Shown here piece by piece: positions 35,163-47,330 of a stretch of 64,000 nucleotides of DNA. The notes below the pieces were generated by a model that worked only from the letters and a program-made list of their open reading frames with translations, did not search any database and was not told the DNA's origin. The stretch comes from Scalesia atractyloides (taxonomy: Eukaryota; Streptophyta; Magnoliopsida; Asterales; Asteraceae). Every line of letters starts with the position of its first letter. The first letter of the stretch is position 1. The stretch is taken from assembly GCA_947069175.1 (NCBI GenBank), contig CAMTDV010000018.1, positions 47,008,869 to 47,072,868 on the forward strand, read 5' to 3'. The translations under genes and the position numbers were made by a program.

Positions 35163-35966
35163 TCACTTCTTCATACCAACAAACTCTAGAAGCTTCCTCA
35201 CAAGCTCCTCTAACTCTACTATCCTCCAGTGCATTTGGTCCATAGCACTGTCATCTAGATCCTGAACCTCGTCAAACCAGTCCATCTGCCCCTCTAAATC
35301 CTTCACCTTTTCCTTGGTCGCCTCCAGATCTCTGCGTATGGACCCCAACTGATGGTCGCAATGAGAGCATCGGTTAACCCACACTCCTTTCTGCTTCTTC
35401 AAAGCAGATGCTGTCTCAGCTCTGGAAGTTGAAGCGATGTCTCCAGCTGGTCGAATCCTCTTCCTACGTCGAAAGTAGACCAAAAGGCGTGCGGTAGGAG
35501 CGCTCGACTCGATCGATGGAAATGACGACTTGGTAACAACAGGTGGAGGGATCTCAGTAGTGGGCTCAACAACGACAGTAGATGAGATGACCAAAGGCTC
35601 TAATGGCTGAGCCGTAACAATGGTAGCGACTACTGCTGATGCGATACCATACGATCCTCCGATCAACGGAACACCTCTATCCACGTCATCAATAACTGGC
35701 ACGGTACTTGATGATTGCCCAGTCTTGTAGATCGAGGGTGGAGCATCATCGTCTTCGATCCAACCGTTGCTTGTAAAAGCATAACTAGGGTCAACCTGGC
35801 TGGCGAAAACAGCAGGGTTAACATGGAAGAACGAAGCGAATCCGGACGCATCAACAAACTGTGGAATCATGGGGGGTACCTCTGGTAATACGGATCTAGG
35901 TGAAGTCTTGAATTCTGGCTCGCTCTCAGAGTCAGTAATCTCGATGACCTCGTGCTCGTGCGACAT
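35163..35966 (-). CDS. Extra leader ORF of element B, 267 aa, unknown function
   Basis: It lies between the primer site and gag on the same strand. The N-terminus is acidic (MSHEHEVIEITDSESEPEF). The middle is rich in Pro, Ser, Thr and Val. A basic patch RRRKRIRP (about residues 168-175) looks like a nuclear localisation signal. A CSHC pair follows near residue 200. The C-terminal 65 residues are charged with a heptad-like pattern, suggesting a coiled coil. It has no stop or shift, whereas gag-pol of the same copy has at least seven lesions. From memory, Asteraceae elements of this type carry comparable acidic, coiled-coil ORFs before gag. I do not recognise a function. Confidence 0.7.
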   Translation of the reverse strand: MSHEHEVIEITDSESEPEFKTSPRSVLPEVPPMIPQFVDASGFASFFHVNPAVFASQVDPSYAFTSNGWIEDDDAPPSIYKTGQSSSTVPVIDDVDRGVPLIGGSYGIASAVVATIVTAQPLEPLVISSTVVVEPTTEIPPPVVTKSSFPSIESSAPTARLLVYFRRRKRIRPAGDIASTSRAETASALKKQKGVWVNRCSHCDHQLGSIRRDLEATKEKVKDLEGQMDWFDEVQDLDDSAMDQMHWRIVELEELVRKLLEFVGMKK

Positions 35967-36200
35967 CTATGACATATATAACCATACAAAGTAAGTGTGT
36001 GTTCAAATGAAAAATAACACATAAGGCTCAATAAACAGATTAACATGTATGCAAAATAACACGAAATGGTTCTCATACATGATAAAAATCCATGTTTATT
36101 TAAAAATTTTGGCTTCGCGAATTTTGGACTTATATCTCAAAATTCTTTGGTTAAAGTCTAGAGTTTTCCCCTGAAAACATCTAGTTCGCTAACAACCGTT

Positions 36201-36213
36201 GGCTCTGATACCA
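36201..36213 (-). other. Primer binding site of element B
   Basis: On -, TGGTATCAGAGCC lies five bases inside the LTR boundary at 36219. It is the complement of initiator Met tRNA. Confidence 0.92.
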
Positions 36214-36218
36214 ACTTC

Positions 36219-39200
36219 TGTAACACCCTAAAAACGTAGCAGCGGAAGTATAAACGTAATAGTGATGGAAGTTGGTGCCCATAATATCTTGTCGAACGAT
36301 GCATTGTTATTGTTGGACATTTAACTTAATTAAAACATAGTTTTTAAAACATCAAGGTTAAAAGTATGTCACAACCACACCATAATTAAGTTGTTTTGAT
36401 TCTTATGGATCTTATTACATAGGTCCCAACGTTTTAAAAGTTTGGCCAAAAACTTTACAAAAACAACCATGCATCAACCACCACAAGATACACCATAATT
36501 CCCAAAGCCTTGCTCAAGTACCTGAAGAACACATCAAAATCAAGTGTCAACACAAAGGAGGGTGAGCTCACATATTCAAATTTAAAACAAGGAATACTTT
36601 CTAATTATGTTTTTATTATCAAAACATCCAAATAATATTTTTTAAAGTTAATTTGTTTCCTTAATAAAGTCCATGGGTCAGCCATCGCAAGCGTTTTCCC
36701 CGAAACCTTCGAACTAAAGCATCTTCCCAAGTTTTACATATTAAATTGATAGCATCAAATGTTCAGACTCGTATGTTTGCAAGACAATACAAACTATATA
36801 TTAACAACAATGGTATTATCAAGACTAGACTATAATAGAATATCAATTCGTTGTTTGACTTGATCGGAGCGACCGCTCACGACGGGGTTGTCAACCCGAT
36901 AGATCTACCAACAAATCTACGTGTTCAATACTTAAATGATTAAACAGCAATACTTGCGCATGCGCCCATACGGGCCATCTATAACGCTTGCCTCATGAAC
37001 AATATATATATCCTACTAAAATGATAAATTTAATATTTCATGTTGTATGAATTCCCGGAAGTCCCCACCGAAACGTAAACCATACCTGGTACTTACTCTC
37101 TTGAGACCAAGCCAATTCGTCACAACTTTAGATTTAAGCATTTTTAAAATCTACACGGGCATTTTCTCTGAAACACCGTAAAATCCCAGTTTCATCCCCG
37201 AAACATATTTATTCACAAAACCGTTTCTACCCGAAACATATTGATATCATCAAAATCGTATATTTTCCATGAAAATATACATTTTATATAAGCAAAGTTA
37301 TGTTTTATTCAAAAACATCTTTAATCCTTTTTAAGGCGTGTTCTCCCCCAAAACATATACAAAACAGTAAAAACAGGGGGTTAGTGATACTCACCTTTGG
37401 GTGCGTATTTAAAATAGCGCGATGCCACAATTCGATTCTACACGTCCTAATATACGCAGGAACGATTTAATAATCAATATTTCACAATATTCCTAAGTTT
37501 CTCCAATAATTAGGATTTTAACATAACTTTGAGATTTTCTCAAAAAGTCATTATATTTTATTATGTTGGCATATTATTATATATATGAGTTCATATATAT
37601 ACATATGTATTAAGATTTTGCAACTTGAACGATTTTATTGGTGACCTTAATGTTATATCCGTTAACACTCCCGTTTATAAGTACTATATATCTACGATTT
37701 GCGCGTCGTAACATATATACATAAACGTGCACATTTACACGATATCATAACATGCGAAATCTCGTTAACGCATACACTTTATCATTTTTAAAGCATGCAT
37801 ACATGAAATAAATTATTAAGTTAACCTATGTATCAATTTTCATGCTCGACAAATAAGTTACACATTAATCGCGATTTTACCGATTCTACCGTTTTAAACA
37901 TACAAGCGTACATGCATTGTCTAAATTCCCGCTGTCATGTCAACACTTAACATATTATCATATACACATATTTAAATCACATAACACATTTAAACACATA
38001 AGGTTCACCCATGAACAACCCATTCTAGTGTATGTTGAAAAATGCGTATTTCAGCGATTCGGTAACGTTTTCGGGCGTCGGAAGTCACGTATGACCAACC
38101 AAACACCAAATAATCTTAATATAAGTCAAGATACTTATATTTATATCAAAAAAATCAGTTTAGTTACTGATCTAAAATAGTTTCGTAAAAACCTCGTAAA
38201 AAGACGATTTTTACCTATTTTTACCGCATAGTTTTGTGTCAAACGTTACCATAACCATCCGAACTCGAAACAACTTCATATTTTAACACAATACATGTTA
38301 TATACTGAATAAAATGATGGTTATAATCAGATTAGTGCAGTTTTGTGTAAGTCATACAAATCATGCGATTTCACAATTTTTACAACTTTTTAAGCACTAA
38401 GTACAACATGCAAAGCTAGTAAACTTCATGACAAGTTTCATACTATTTTAACACATGAAATAACCTTATTTTTAAGGTTTATAATCTGATCTAAATTATT
38501 TTATCATAACATCATTTATTCATATTTTTGTGTTCATACACCCACATGCATGTCCATAACATATTATTTTCAACTTGCCTGTACTCATATGCATCTAGAC
38601 ATACATTTATTTAATATTCATATTATCCATGACATTCAAATCTTCATATCATTATCATCTCATCATTGGACCTAAATGCAAGAATCTAAATCCTACATAT
38701 TTATGAACTAGCATCAATTTTTACATGCATGCATATATACATACATATATATACATGGCCATATATACACACATACATGCTTCCAAAACTTAACTTTTCA
38801 TGTTCATTCCTTTCACATACTCATGTCAATTCTCAAACAACTTTTAGAACATTCTAAATATCACATGCATTCACTTTCAACACCTTATCCATCAAGAATC
38901 AATCAAACATCAAAACTCAAAATCTCATATGTATATATATACACACATACATACATGGCCCTACATACATACACACTTATCCATTTTCGTTTTCTTTGAA
39001 AACCCATTTGTTATTATTTTTAAGTTAGTGTTTATGTCCAAGAACAAGAGAAACTTCCATAATCATCAAAATTAAGAACATAGATTTTTAAAGTAAAGTT
39101 ATACCTTCAAGTTTTTTGTTGGGTTTTTTATTAAGATGATGATATGAAGCTTGGTTTTAGTTTGAAACTCCTTGAAAACACCTTTGATTTTTCAAAAACA

Positions 39201-40144
39201 CTTGAAATGGGATTGTATGAACATGGATTCTTCAAGGTCTTCAACGTTTGAAGGTGTAGTTGTGTGGTGTGTGTGTTTCGGCCGAGAGTGAGAGAGGAGA
39301 GAGAGAGAGATGAAGTATTTGGTGATCTTGCATGTTAAATGGAGTGTGTATATTGTCAAAATCACTACATGATCTTCCCTAGGTGCACACTTGTCCAAAT
39401 GGAAGGTTTTTCAAAAAGGTGGGCAGCCATTAGGCCGCCACCTATGAGCACACACACATACATATTATAGACTTACACATATATAGGTTATTTACTGGTA
39501 TTTAACTGGATACCGGTTGTTTTATCTAGCGTTTTAACTGTGTTTTAACGCGTTTTAAATTATTTTCAACGCTCTATAAAAATAAACACACCAAAATATT
39601 ACTAACCAATATTTTATTTCTCGGGACCAGTTACGTTGGCGGTAATTGGCAGTATGCGCGCTGTGTTGCGCAGTACGCGCTTAAATTCGCAAAATAGAGA
39701 TTTAAGCGTTTTAATTTATTTTCATCATTCTATAAAAATAAACTTGTCAAATTATTACTATAATAATTATTAATTGCCACGGTCTAGCTGTGTTGACAGT
39801 ATTTTGTCAGATACGCGCAGTACGCGCTTAAACTCGAAAATAGAGTTTCTTAGCGTTTTAAATTATTTTTCTTCACAAATATGATTAAATATATTATTTC
39901 AATCATAACAGACTATTTTTAGGATTTTAATATTATTCGGCGGTCACCGACGTTCGTTTCGCAATTTAACCGTTACGCGATAAGCGTTTATCTTAATATC
40001 GCCAACATAATTTTTATCAAACTTTGGATTTACCAACACATCAAATACCATATATAAACATCATATATAATCAAATACATCCTTTTATTCATTCATGACA
40101 CGTGTTACATTTGTACGGTACAGCCTAAATAGCCGGGTGTCACA
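36219..40144 (-). repeat. 5' LTR of element B (right side)
   Basis: It begins TGTAACACCC and ends GGGTGTCACA on the + strand and matches the left LTR along its length. A 23-bp segment present in the left LTR near 28590 is missing here near 38557, at a TCCAT microhomology. Confidence 0.95.
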
Positions 40145-41180
40145 GCAAAACACTTAAAAACCTCTAAACCTCAATCACAATTCCTATGGAAATCTACGAA
40201 AATTAATCGTAAACTAATTGCAAACACATCGTAGGTGTCCCACAAGCATTCATCCATGACAGGCCATCACAAAAACCAAGTGGAACTATTAAGAGTTTAA
40301 ATCAGTAATAAGAATGCATAACATCTTACTTCATGAACAAGACACATTACTAAAATATTAATCCATCAACTTCGTTACCAAAAACCGAAAGAAATCAATT
40401 ATCAACATATATTCTTCGTTAAACCTAGGTAGTAACGAAGTATTTAGCCCATAATCATCGTCAAAACATGGTTTGAATTAAAGAAACGACGAAACCGAAT
40501 GGTAAATAGCGAGCAATCTCGATCTGTTGCTTCAAATCTTTAACCCTATTCTTCTTGTGCTCCAAATTTGCCTCATGTAGTTTCCAAGTTCGTCCCAAGC
40601 ATATTATTATTTTGTGAATTCATTTTTAGGTTATATCATAATAACCCTGAAGCCCAAAACATGCTTTAGCGCACTACAAGCCCGTTGCGCGACGCGACAG
40701 GAATAGCTTTCCCCTGTTGCGTGACACGACAGGGCTTATTTTCTTGATTTTTTTCACTTTAAGCCCTTAGACTTCTCCCATGGCTACCGGGTTTCCTTTT
40801 CTTCACCAATTAAGCTCGTTTCCAGCTCCTTTTTTTCTCTCGGGACCTGCAATTTCACGTACTAATCAAATACAACCGAAAATCTCTAAGAACGACACAA
40901 AACGATTTGATATATATACAAACTATACAACGGAAACAGATGTATTTTGAAATACATCATTCATAGTGCTTTCAAATCATAGGTTACGCATTTCATTATT
41001 ATGATTCATGTTGACACTCAAATCTTCCCTAATGGGCACCATATTTCATCGAAGCATTTTATTAAACACCCCTTTTGCATGAATTTTAAAGGCCTTAAAT
41101 TAAATGAGATTTTGTTCTTACTCCCATCATATCAATTTATTCCAATCATGATTGAAACATAACAACAAATTTAAGTTATT
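40145..41180. other. Older intergenic sequence between insertions
   Basis: No gene is visible. A GC-rich patch near 40680-40735 has repeats of GCGACRCGACAGG. The sequence should continue at 43297 once the poly(A) copy is removed. Confidence 0.45.
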
Positions 41181-43296
41181 TTTTTTTTTGAGTAATAGTT
41201 GTTAATCATTCAAACAACTTAATTACCTCGAGATAGAAGGTAAACGGGCAACAAGCTGCGCCGCTACCCCTTTTTGAATAGCAAAACTAAGTCTTTTAAA
41301 AACTACACCCATAGATCTCGGGGTCATAACATTACTATGCATGACCCTTTGAACTCGGCTAAGTAGATCTACAGCCTCTGGCGCAAGGAACCCAAAAGTA
41401 TCAAAGGCAAATGGGATAAATACATGCTGGTTGTCAAGACATGCTTTCTCGTGTTTGGTCACTTTGCCCGAAGCAGCTTTTAAAGCAGCCTGACCCACTG
41501 TGAAAACACTACCCCCTAAACCCACAAGGGGGGAGACCCCTGTTAGATCCACACATGTGTGTTTTCCTCCTATCCATCGAAAGACCAAAATGTCAGCTGG
41601 TCTAAGCGTAGATCTTCCTTCAAGTGGATAAGTTAAAAAATTCATGGGTGCCTCTTTCTTAGCAGAAATCACAGCACGTCTGAATATGTCAAAAAAGGAC
41701 ATCCCTAACCAAATCATGTCGGTACTTGAAACCCGGGAGCTCTCTACAATGAACCACATGCTCCCCAAAAGAGTCCAAACACACCTTATGACAAACAGGG
41801 CATATATCATAAACTCGAAATAACGGAATCATGAGGCGATATTTAAGGATAGTGCAGTACTCCACCAGCAACATATGTTGGCCTAACCCATCTATAGGTA
41901 TGGCTAGAAGAAAATCTTGGGCATGTGGTGCTCGTAGACACTTAAAAATGGCTTTTTGTCTAACGGTCAAGTCAAACTGTACTTCAATATCCTGGACAAT
42001 TTTACTAAAAAGAGCACTCGCCAATGCATGTTGGGTTTTAGAGGGGGCTGTGCCCTTTTTAGTGAAATCGCCGAAATCAAAGCTTGGAATCGTATCACGA
42101 AGACAAGCCAAAGCACAATCATAATCAGAATCCATACCACATATGCCACTGTCTCGTAAGATGTGGTCCTGTAGCACCCAAGATTGGGCCCTGGAGGCTA
42201 CAAAGGCATAAGATGAAGCCTCTACAGCTGAATACAACCCTAAACCTAATAGGTAAGGAGGCAAGTCGCCATTGGAAGTCTCCAAAGAAGGGACCTCCAC
42301 AAACTACCAATTCCTCAATCGCCTCACGCAAACCCTTGTCAAAGAATAACACTGCATCTTCCATATGTATCGGTTGGCATGTCCTCAAGCCAAAGAAAAG
42401 TTTGGCAATGCCCATACAGGATCGAAGCAATAATAGTTCACTCTGCGGGTCACCTAGTTTGGGTAGGAGACGCATCAAATCCACAGCATTAACAGCTCTT
42501 TTCTTTGCCAACCCACGAATAAAGCTTGCGTCTATACTAACGGCCCCTCCAAGAAGCTTCACCCCCAATAATGGTCTCACGATGTCAGTAGGAAATAATC
42601 CCTCACGAAACTTAATACCATCACAGGATGGAGAATAGCTCAGTTTTCTTAATATTTAGTTCAAGACCCAATGTTGGACCCATCACCTTAATGATGTCCA
42701 ACACTCTAGCCACCTCTTCTGAATCTCCAATGACAGTTCCATCATCAAGATACCAAGCATGAAGAAGAAGCTTGCATTTGTCTCTAATCTGATGCACAAG
42801 AGGGTGCAAAACAAGAGCGAAAAGAAGTGGTTCCAATGGATCCCCTTGTTGAACTCCAATGGTGGACCAGATGTCCCCATCTCCAAGATACAATCTTGCT
42901 GGTTGCCCGTATAAAAATTCTACCCACAAAGAGATAGAAGGGCACCTCATCCTGACCTCGTGAAGTAAGGCTAATCGATCCACCTGATTAAAAGCATTTG
43001 AAAAATCTACAGTGAGCATTGCAAGAGACCCGTTAGTGTGACGTTCATTTAAAACCCTGTTGACGTTGTGTGAAATGGCCTCAGCACCCCCCGACACCCC
43101 GACCCCAAACTGAAAATCATTAAGGTACTTGGTCATTTCTTTACCAACACCCTTCATAGCAACCTTGGAAACCAAACGCCTCCATATCGTACCCACTGCA
43201 ATAGGTCTAATCCCTTGTCAGGTTTTAACAGTGGCGTAAGGGGAGCAGACGCAACGAACTCTGACAAACTCGATGGGCATCCCTCCCCCCCAACCA
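41181..43296 (-). mobile_element. 5'-truncated non-LTR retrotransposon-like copy with poly(A) and TSD
   Basis: On -, the copy ends in an A-run (41181-41189 on + read as T), directly followed by the target repeat. TAAGTTATT occurs at 41172-41180 and again at 43297-43305. This combination is the hallmark of target-primed reverse transcription. The body encodes a reverse transcriptase followed by a zinc finger and a nuclease-like domain. The left end of the protein is missing, so the copy is 5'-truncated. Confidence 0.85.
41219..43290 (-). pseudogene. Reverse transcriptase with zinc finger and restriction-like endonuclease pattern
   Basis: On -, it reads ASAPLTPLLKPDKG, then after a shift VGTIWRRLVSKVAM, FQFGVGVSGGAEAI, LTVDFSNAFNQVDR, GVQQGDPLEPLLFAL and the catalytic WYLDDGTVIGD. 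Further shifts occur near 42625, 42235 and 41705. The C-terminal half has CPVCHKVCLDSFGEHVVHC (CX2C...HX3C), RHDLVRDVLFDI, RPADILVFRW, TCVDLTGVSPL and a downstream KVTKHEKAC. This order (finger, RPD-like, VDLT-like, lysine) parallels the restriction-like endonuclease of R2-group elements. It ends at TAA 41219-41221. Related predicted plant proteins exist in my memory; whether they are mobile is unknown to me. Confidence 0.78.
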
Positions 43297-44165
43297 TAAG
43301 TTATTTATAACATTTTCGACCATCAAGGATCATTAACAAGTAATTGTGTGCTAATTATGAATCAATCTTGTTAGCAATGTAAAAACCCTAAACATCTATC
43401 TTGACACATTCATTCTTAGTGATGACTTTGTGTTTTCAATGAATTATAACACGGGAATGATAGATTTAGTCATATAAACAAGATTATAATCTCAACACCT
43501 CACATGCATTATCCAATATTTTATAATTGAAGTTCTGGGTTATAAATCCCTTACCTCTAATGTTTATTTTACAAGATGGCAAGAACAAATTCTACTCCAT
43601 GATTTTAGCTCCAATTCCTCGATATCTGTTAGCATTAAACCTCAATTCTTCTTTGTTCTTGGTCCTCTTTATATCCCTTTTCTTAGTTGGCGCCGCGCGT
43701 GCACATACACCTAGCTGGTGTGTTTTATGATTTCTAATTATGTGGGTATTCCCGAAAAGGCCAAGTGTTATTAAGGTTTCATACTTAACACATTTGGTCC
43801 CCAATCCATTATCATTTACTAATTATGGCCAAACCTAGGGTAATACATATCTTTTAATATTTCATTAGTCTTTTTATTAAACCAAGTTGCAAAAATCTTT
43901 AGCTTATAAGCCACTAATAATTCATTTCACGTATTATCTAATATTCAACAAATAACTAAAAAATTAAAGTTTTCAGGATGTTACTGTGACCCCTAGCAGA
44001 GGCTTCCCTCCACCATTTCCCACCACCACTTGAGCTGCTCGTTTCCTAAATTGTGGACTCCGATAGTCTGATATGTATAGACCAAAACTACTATCTTATC
44101 CACAACATAAGCATTAACAATAGTCAAATGTTTTAAAACAAATTTGAACACCTAACAACAAATAT
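43297..44165. other. Older intergenic sequence left of element C
   Basis: It is AT-rich, with no recognisable gene. It presumably continued at 54907 before element C inserted. Confidence 0.45.
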
Positions 44166-44744
44166 TGATGACGTATGTATACCAATTCCCTAACTAACAA
44201 CGTAAGGATAAGTCAAGAAGCTCAAATAAACAATAACCAGCTAAGCATAAATAAAAGCAAGGCCAGAGCAAATAAGGCAACCAGTTCCTGACCAGGAGCT
44301 GAACCAGCATGAGGGAGCTGTCGTTACTGACTTGACCTTTTACCAAAATCACAAGCAAAGACCTCGAGACACACAAACCTGTGCGCTTACGATAAAAGGC
44401 AAGGCCTTTCCTGCAAGCAAACAACAGTAAAGAAGATGCTTTCCCAATGGGGAAGGCGACAGCTGGTGAAGGGACTTCCTTGGGCAGATCACTTGGTCTA
44501 TAAAAGGAGGGACTTTGAGCCAGCCTAAGGTATTCAAACTTCACTCTCTCACTCTAAAACTCTTTACTATACTATGCTAAGACTCTTAAGAACCAATTAC
44601 TGATTCTCACGCCGGAGTCCAAACGCGGGAGGCCACCTTCGCATTAAGGCTAACGGTGTTCTTTGCCCGCAGATTCCAGCCAAGGAGCTTCCACTGGAGT
44701 TGATCCTAGACCTTCCTCCTCGCCATATCCTTGTTGTTTTAACA
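44166..44744 (+). repeat. 5' LTR of element C
   Basis: It runs from TGATGACGTATG to TTTTAACA. Compared with the 3' LTR it lacks 36 bp at 44325-44328, lost between two ACTG repeats. Confidence 0.94.
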
Positions 44745-44746
44745 AG

Positions 44747-44764
44747 TGGCGCCCACCGTGGGGC
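44747..44764 (+). other. Primer binding site of element C
   Basis: TGGCGCCCACCGTGGGGC follows the LTR after two bases. It differs from the initiator Met site used by elements A and B. I did not assign the tRNA. Confidence 0.8.
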
Positions 44765-44825
44765 TGCGCTACTTAGAACAGCCATTGTGGTAGTACAACC
44801 CTGTTCCTAAGTTCTCATTTTCCAT

Positions 44826-46600
44826 ATGGCCGGAAGGGATCACTCCCAAAAAGAAGTCTCCGGCAATTCCTTTTCCCTGCCCTGTTCCTAAGTTCTCATT
44901 TTCCATTTTCGTAGTTCTCCTAATAACACGGACGGACTAAATGTCGTACCGACTACAGGAGGTACTCAACTGTTCCAGACACCTCCTGCTACACGTGTTG
45001 GGCCCTCTTCACCCAACGAGGTTCTATTTCCGGTAAACACCATGGAAATAACACCGGAATAGGTAAGAAATAACTTCATACAGCTGAGGGAACTACTGGG
45101 GGAACTACTGAATAGCTACGTTTGTGAGGAGCAAACCAAGGGAGTAAGGTTACGCTTGTCTTATGATGAGCCTGAGGTTACACTTGCACCCATACCTCCT
45201 CCTTTGTGTACTACTACTTCCCCCAGTGTCACTCGAGCTTCCCCGAGTCCTAACACGCGTTTTCCTACAGAAGGCATACTTGGGGAAGGGAGCGGTCACT
45301 CCGGCTCCCCTTACCAACCTTCCCCAAGATATCCTGAGTACACAGTCGAGCAGCTCCTCCAACAGGCTAAGGTGGTCTCGCCACCTCCGCAAACGACCTT
45401 TGCAGAAGCACTCAGGTCCTTGCCGCTGGCTAGTAGAGCTGTGGCCGCGAGCTTGTCACCGTTCACCAGTCTTCAACCAGGTGGCATGCCATATGAGGTT
45501 CAGAACCCCCAAATGGCTATGCTCTTAGCACAGCTGGGTCAGCAGCTCTTAGGCAACCAAGCTTGGCAGAGCTTACAAACTCAGCCAGTTGCCCAAGACA
45601 TAAGAGGAGCAGGAGCTACAGCAACATCCCTTTTATGCCCTACAAGCCAAGCTCATTATCATGCTTCTCCGACAAAATAGCCAGCTACATCTTCCAAACC
45701 AAGATAAAAATGCCTTTAAACGTCAAAACGCATGATGGAACGGAAGACCCTGAGGATCATTTACAAGTCTTTACAGGAGCCGCCACGGTAGAGCGATGGA
45801 ACAATGCAGAGTGCTGCCACATGTTCATGCAGACCCTCATTGGCCCGACAAGGTTATGGTTTTGTGGGCTCCCGGTCAGGAGCATCACCTCCTTCGATGA
45901 CTTGTATAAAAGTTTCCTGTCAAACTTTACCCCACAAAAGAAGTGTACAAGGGATGCCACGGTCATGCATCAGATCCAACAAAAAGACCACGAAGACCTT
46001 CGAACCTTTGTTGAAAGATTCAAACAAGAAGGTCTGATGTATGGTGGGGCGACTGAAAAAATGAGGGTCTCGGCCTTCATGAATGCCATAAGGCCTAAGA
46101 AGTTGCTAAGAAGGTTTCACGAGAACAATCCTCAAATGATGGAGGAAGCCTTTGAGCGAATGGAGTCGTTCCTCAAAGGAGAAGAAGCTTTAGAAAGACA
46201 GGCCTCAAAGAAAAGAGAGCATGGTAGCCGGAGAGACCAACCTTCCTCGTCTAAGAGGCCTCGTTTCCAGTCTTTCCCAGAAAGATGACCATTCAGACCC
46301 TACAAGGGAAGAAGGTTCGAAGATAAAAGAAGATCCCCCCGTTCGAGTAGAGAAAAAGATAAACATATCTTTATCCTACTCACAAAGACACCCCAAGAAA
46401 TCCTGTCAACAGAGGAGGTCAAATACTCCTTCAAGCCACCTCGACCCCTGCCAAAGCCAGCCAACAAGAGAGATTCAACCAAGTTTTGTGCCTTTCATAA
46501 CGACACAGGGCACCAAACTAATGATTGTTATCATATGAAGAAAAGGATCGAGGAGGCGGTTAAGTCAGGGGAGCTGGCTCACCTAGTAAAAGAAATCAAG
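44826..46600 (+). pseudogene. gag: gag of element C, stops and one shift
   Basis: A likely start is ATG 44826 (MAGRDHSQKEVSG). A local duplication of CCTGTTCCTAAGTTCTCATT (44803 and 44881) disrupts the early frame. TAG at 45060-45062 follows. The proline-rich N-terminal part reads on to 45680. After a shift in the 45600s the capsid core appears: MPLNVKTHDGTEDPEDHL, FTPQKKCTRDATVMHQIQQ and FMNAIRPKKLL. TGA at 46286-46288 interrupts the frame in place. The zinc motif CAFHNDTGHQTNDC near 46490 has the CX2HX4HX4C form typical of Tat Gag. Confidence 0.9.
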
Positions 46601-47330
46601 GAGAAGAAAGAAAGCAAGAAAGAATCGAATGTCAACATGGTGTGGGGGGAAGAGAACCAAGAAGGAAAAAGGATGAGAATCACCCCTTGGAACCAAGAGG
46701 TCATATGTTTCTCCCCAACAAAGTCAAAAGATAGAATGGATCTCCCAATCATTATAGAAGAAGAATTGGAAGGGAAGGTCATCAATAGGGTGTACATGGA
46801 TCCCGGGGCAGCATCAAATGTTATGTACCAAAGATGCTTTAGTTAACTTAGTGATGACACAAGATCCCGATTGAAAAGTACAGATACAACCCTAAGAAGC
46901 TTCACATGGGAAAAGGTGCAGCCCATAGGAAAGCTAACTCTGAGCTTATGCCTCAGAGATGGTGACTTGGCAAGAACGGAGGAGCTGACATTCATAGTAA
47001 TAAGCTCCCCCTCCAACTATGACATGCTGATAGGAAGGCCAGGCCTCACTGCTTTTGACGTTGTGGTCTCCCCAGTCCATGGCATGGCAAGATTCCCAAC
47101 CGATAAAGGCATAGCATCGCTGGTCCCAACAAAGGAGGCATTGTTAATCGCGTCACTGGAAATAGAAGTAGGGGAAGGTAGCGAAGTCAAAGACAGTCCT
47201 GACGAGGAGGTGAGCATAAACAACTCCTTCCCAGAAAAGAGGATCAGAATAAACAATCACCTCCCAGAAGCTACAAAACAAAGGTTAAAGCAACTCCTGA
47301 GGGAAAATGTAGGGGTATTCGCAGGAGCCC
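46601..47330 (+). pseudogene. Protease region of element C
   Basis: It is in the gag frame. The active-site loop reads YMDPGAASNVMY, with proline after the aspartate instead of the usual small residue. TAA at 46844-46846 follows. The second block is YDMLIGRPGLTAF. A linker with LKQLLRENVGVF leads into the reverse transcriptase. Confidence 0.82.

Larger units (their letters stand above)
26249..40144 (-). mobile_element. Complete Ty3/gypsy element B, 13.9 kb, TSD GCAAA
   Basis: Two LTRs of 3957 and 3926 bp bracket a 6.0-kb interior whose genes run on -. GCAAA flanks both ends (26244-26248 and 40145-40149). The order on - is primer site, extra ORF, gag, protease, reverse transcriptase, RNase H, integrase, polypurine tract. 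It shares primer type and protein families with element A, but its LTRs are much longer and show no tRNA-like modules that I could see. Confidence 0.96.

Noticed and set aside
42084..42638. Frame of 184 codons on +
   Set aside because: It is antisense to the reverse transcriptase copy and has no recognisable domain.
45156..45528. Overlapping frame at 45163-45528
   Set aside because: It shadows the Gag N-terminal frame, which continues in register with the upstream leader codons.
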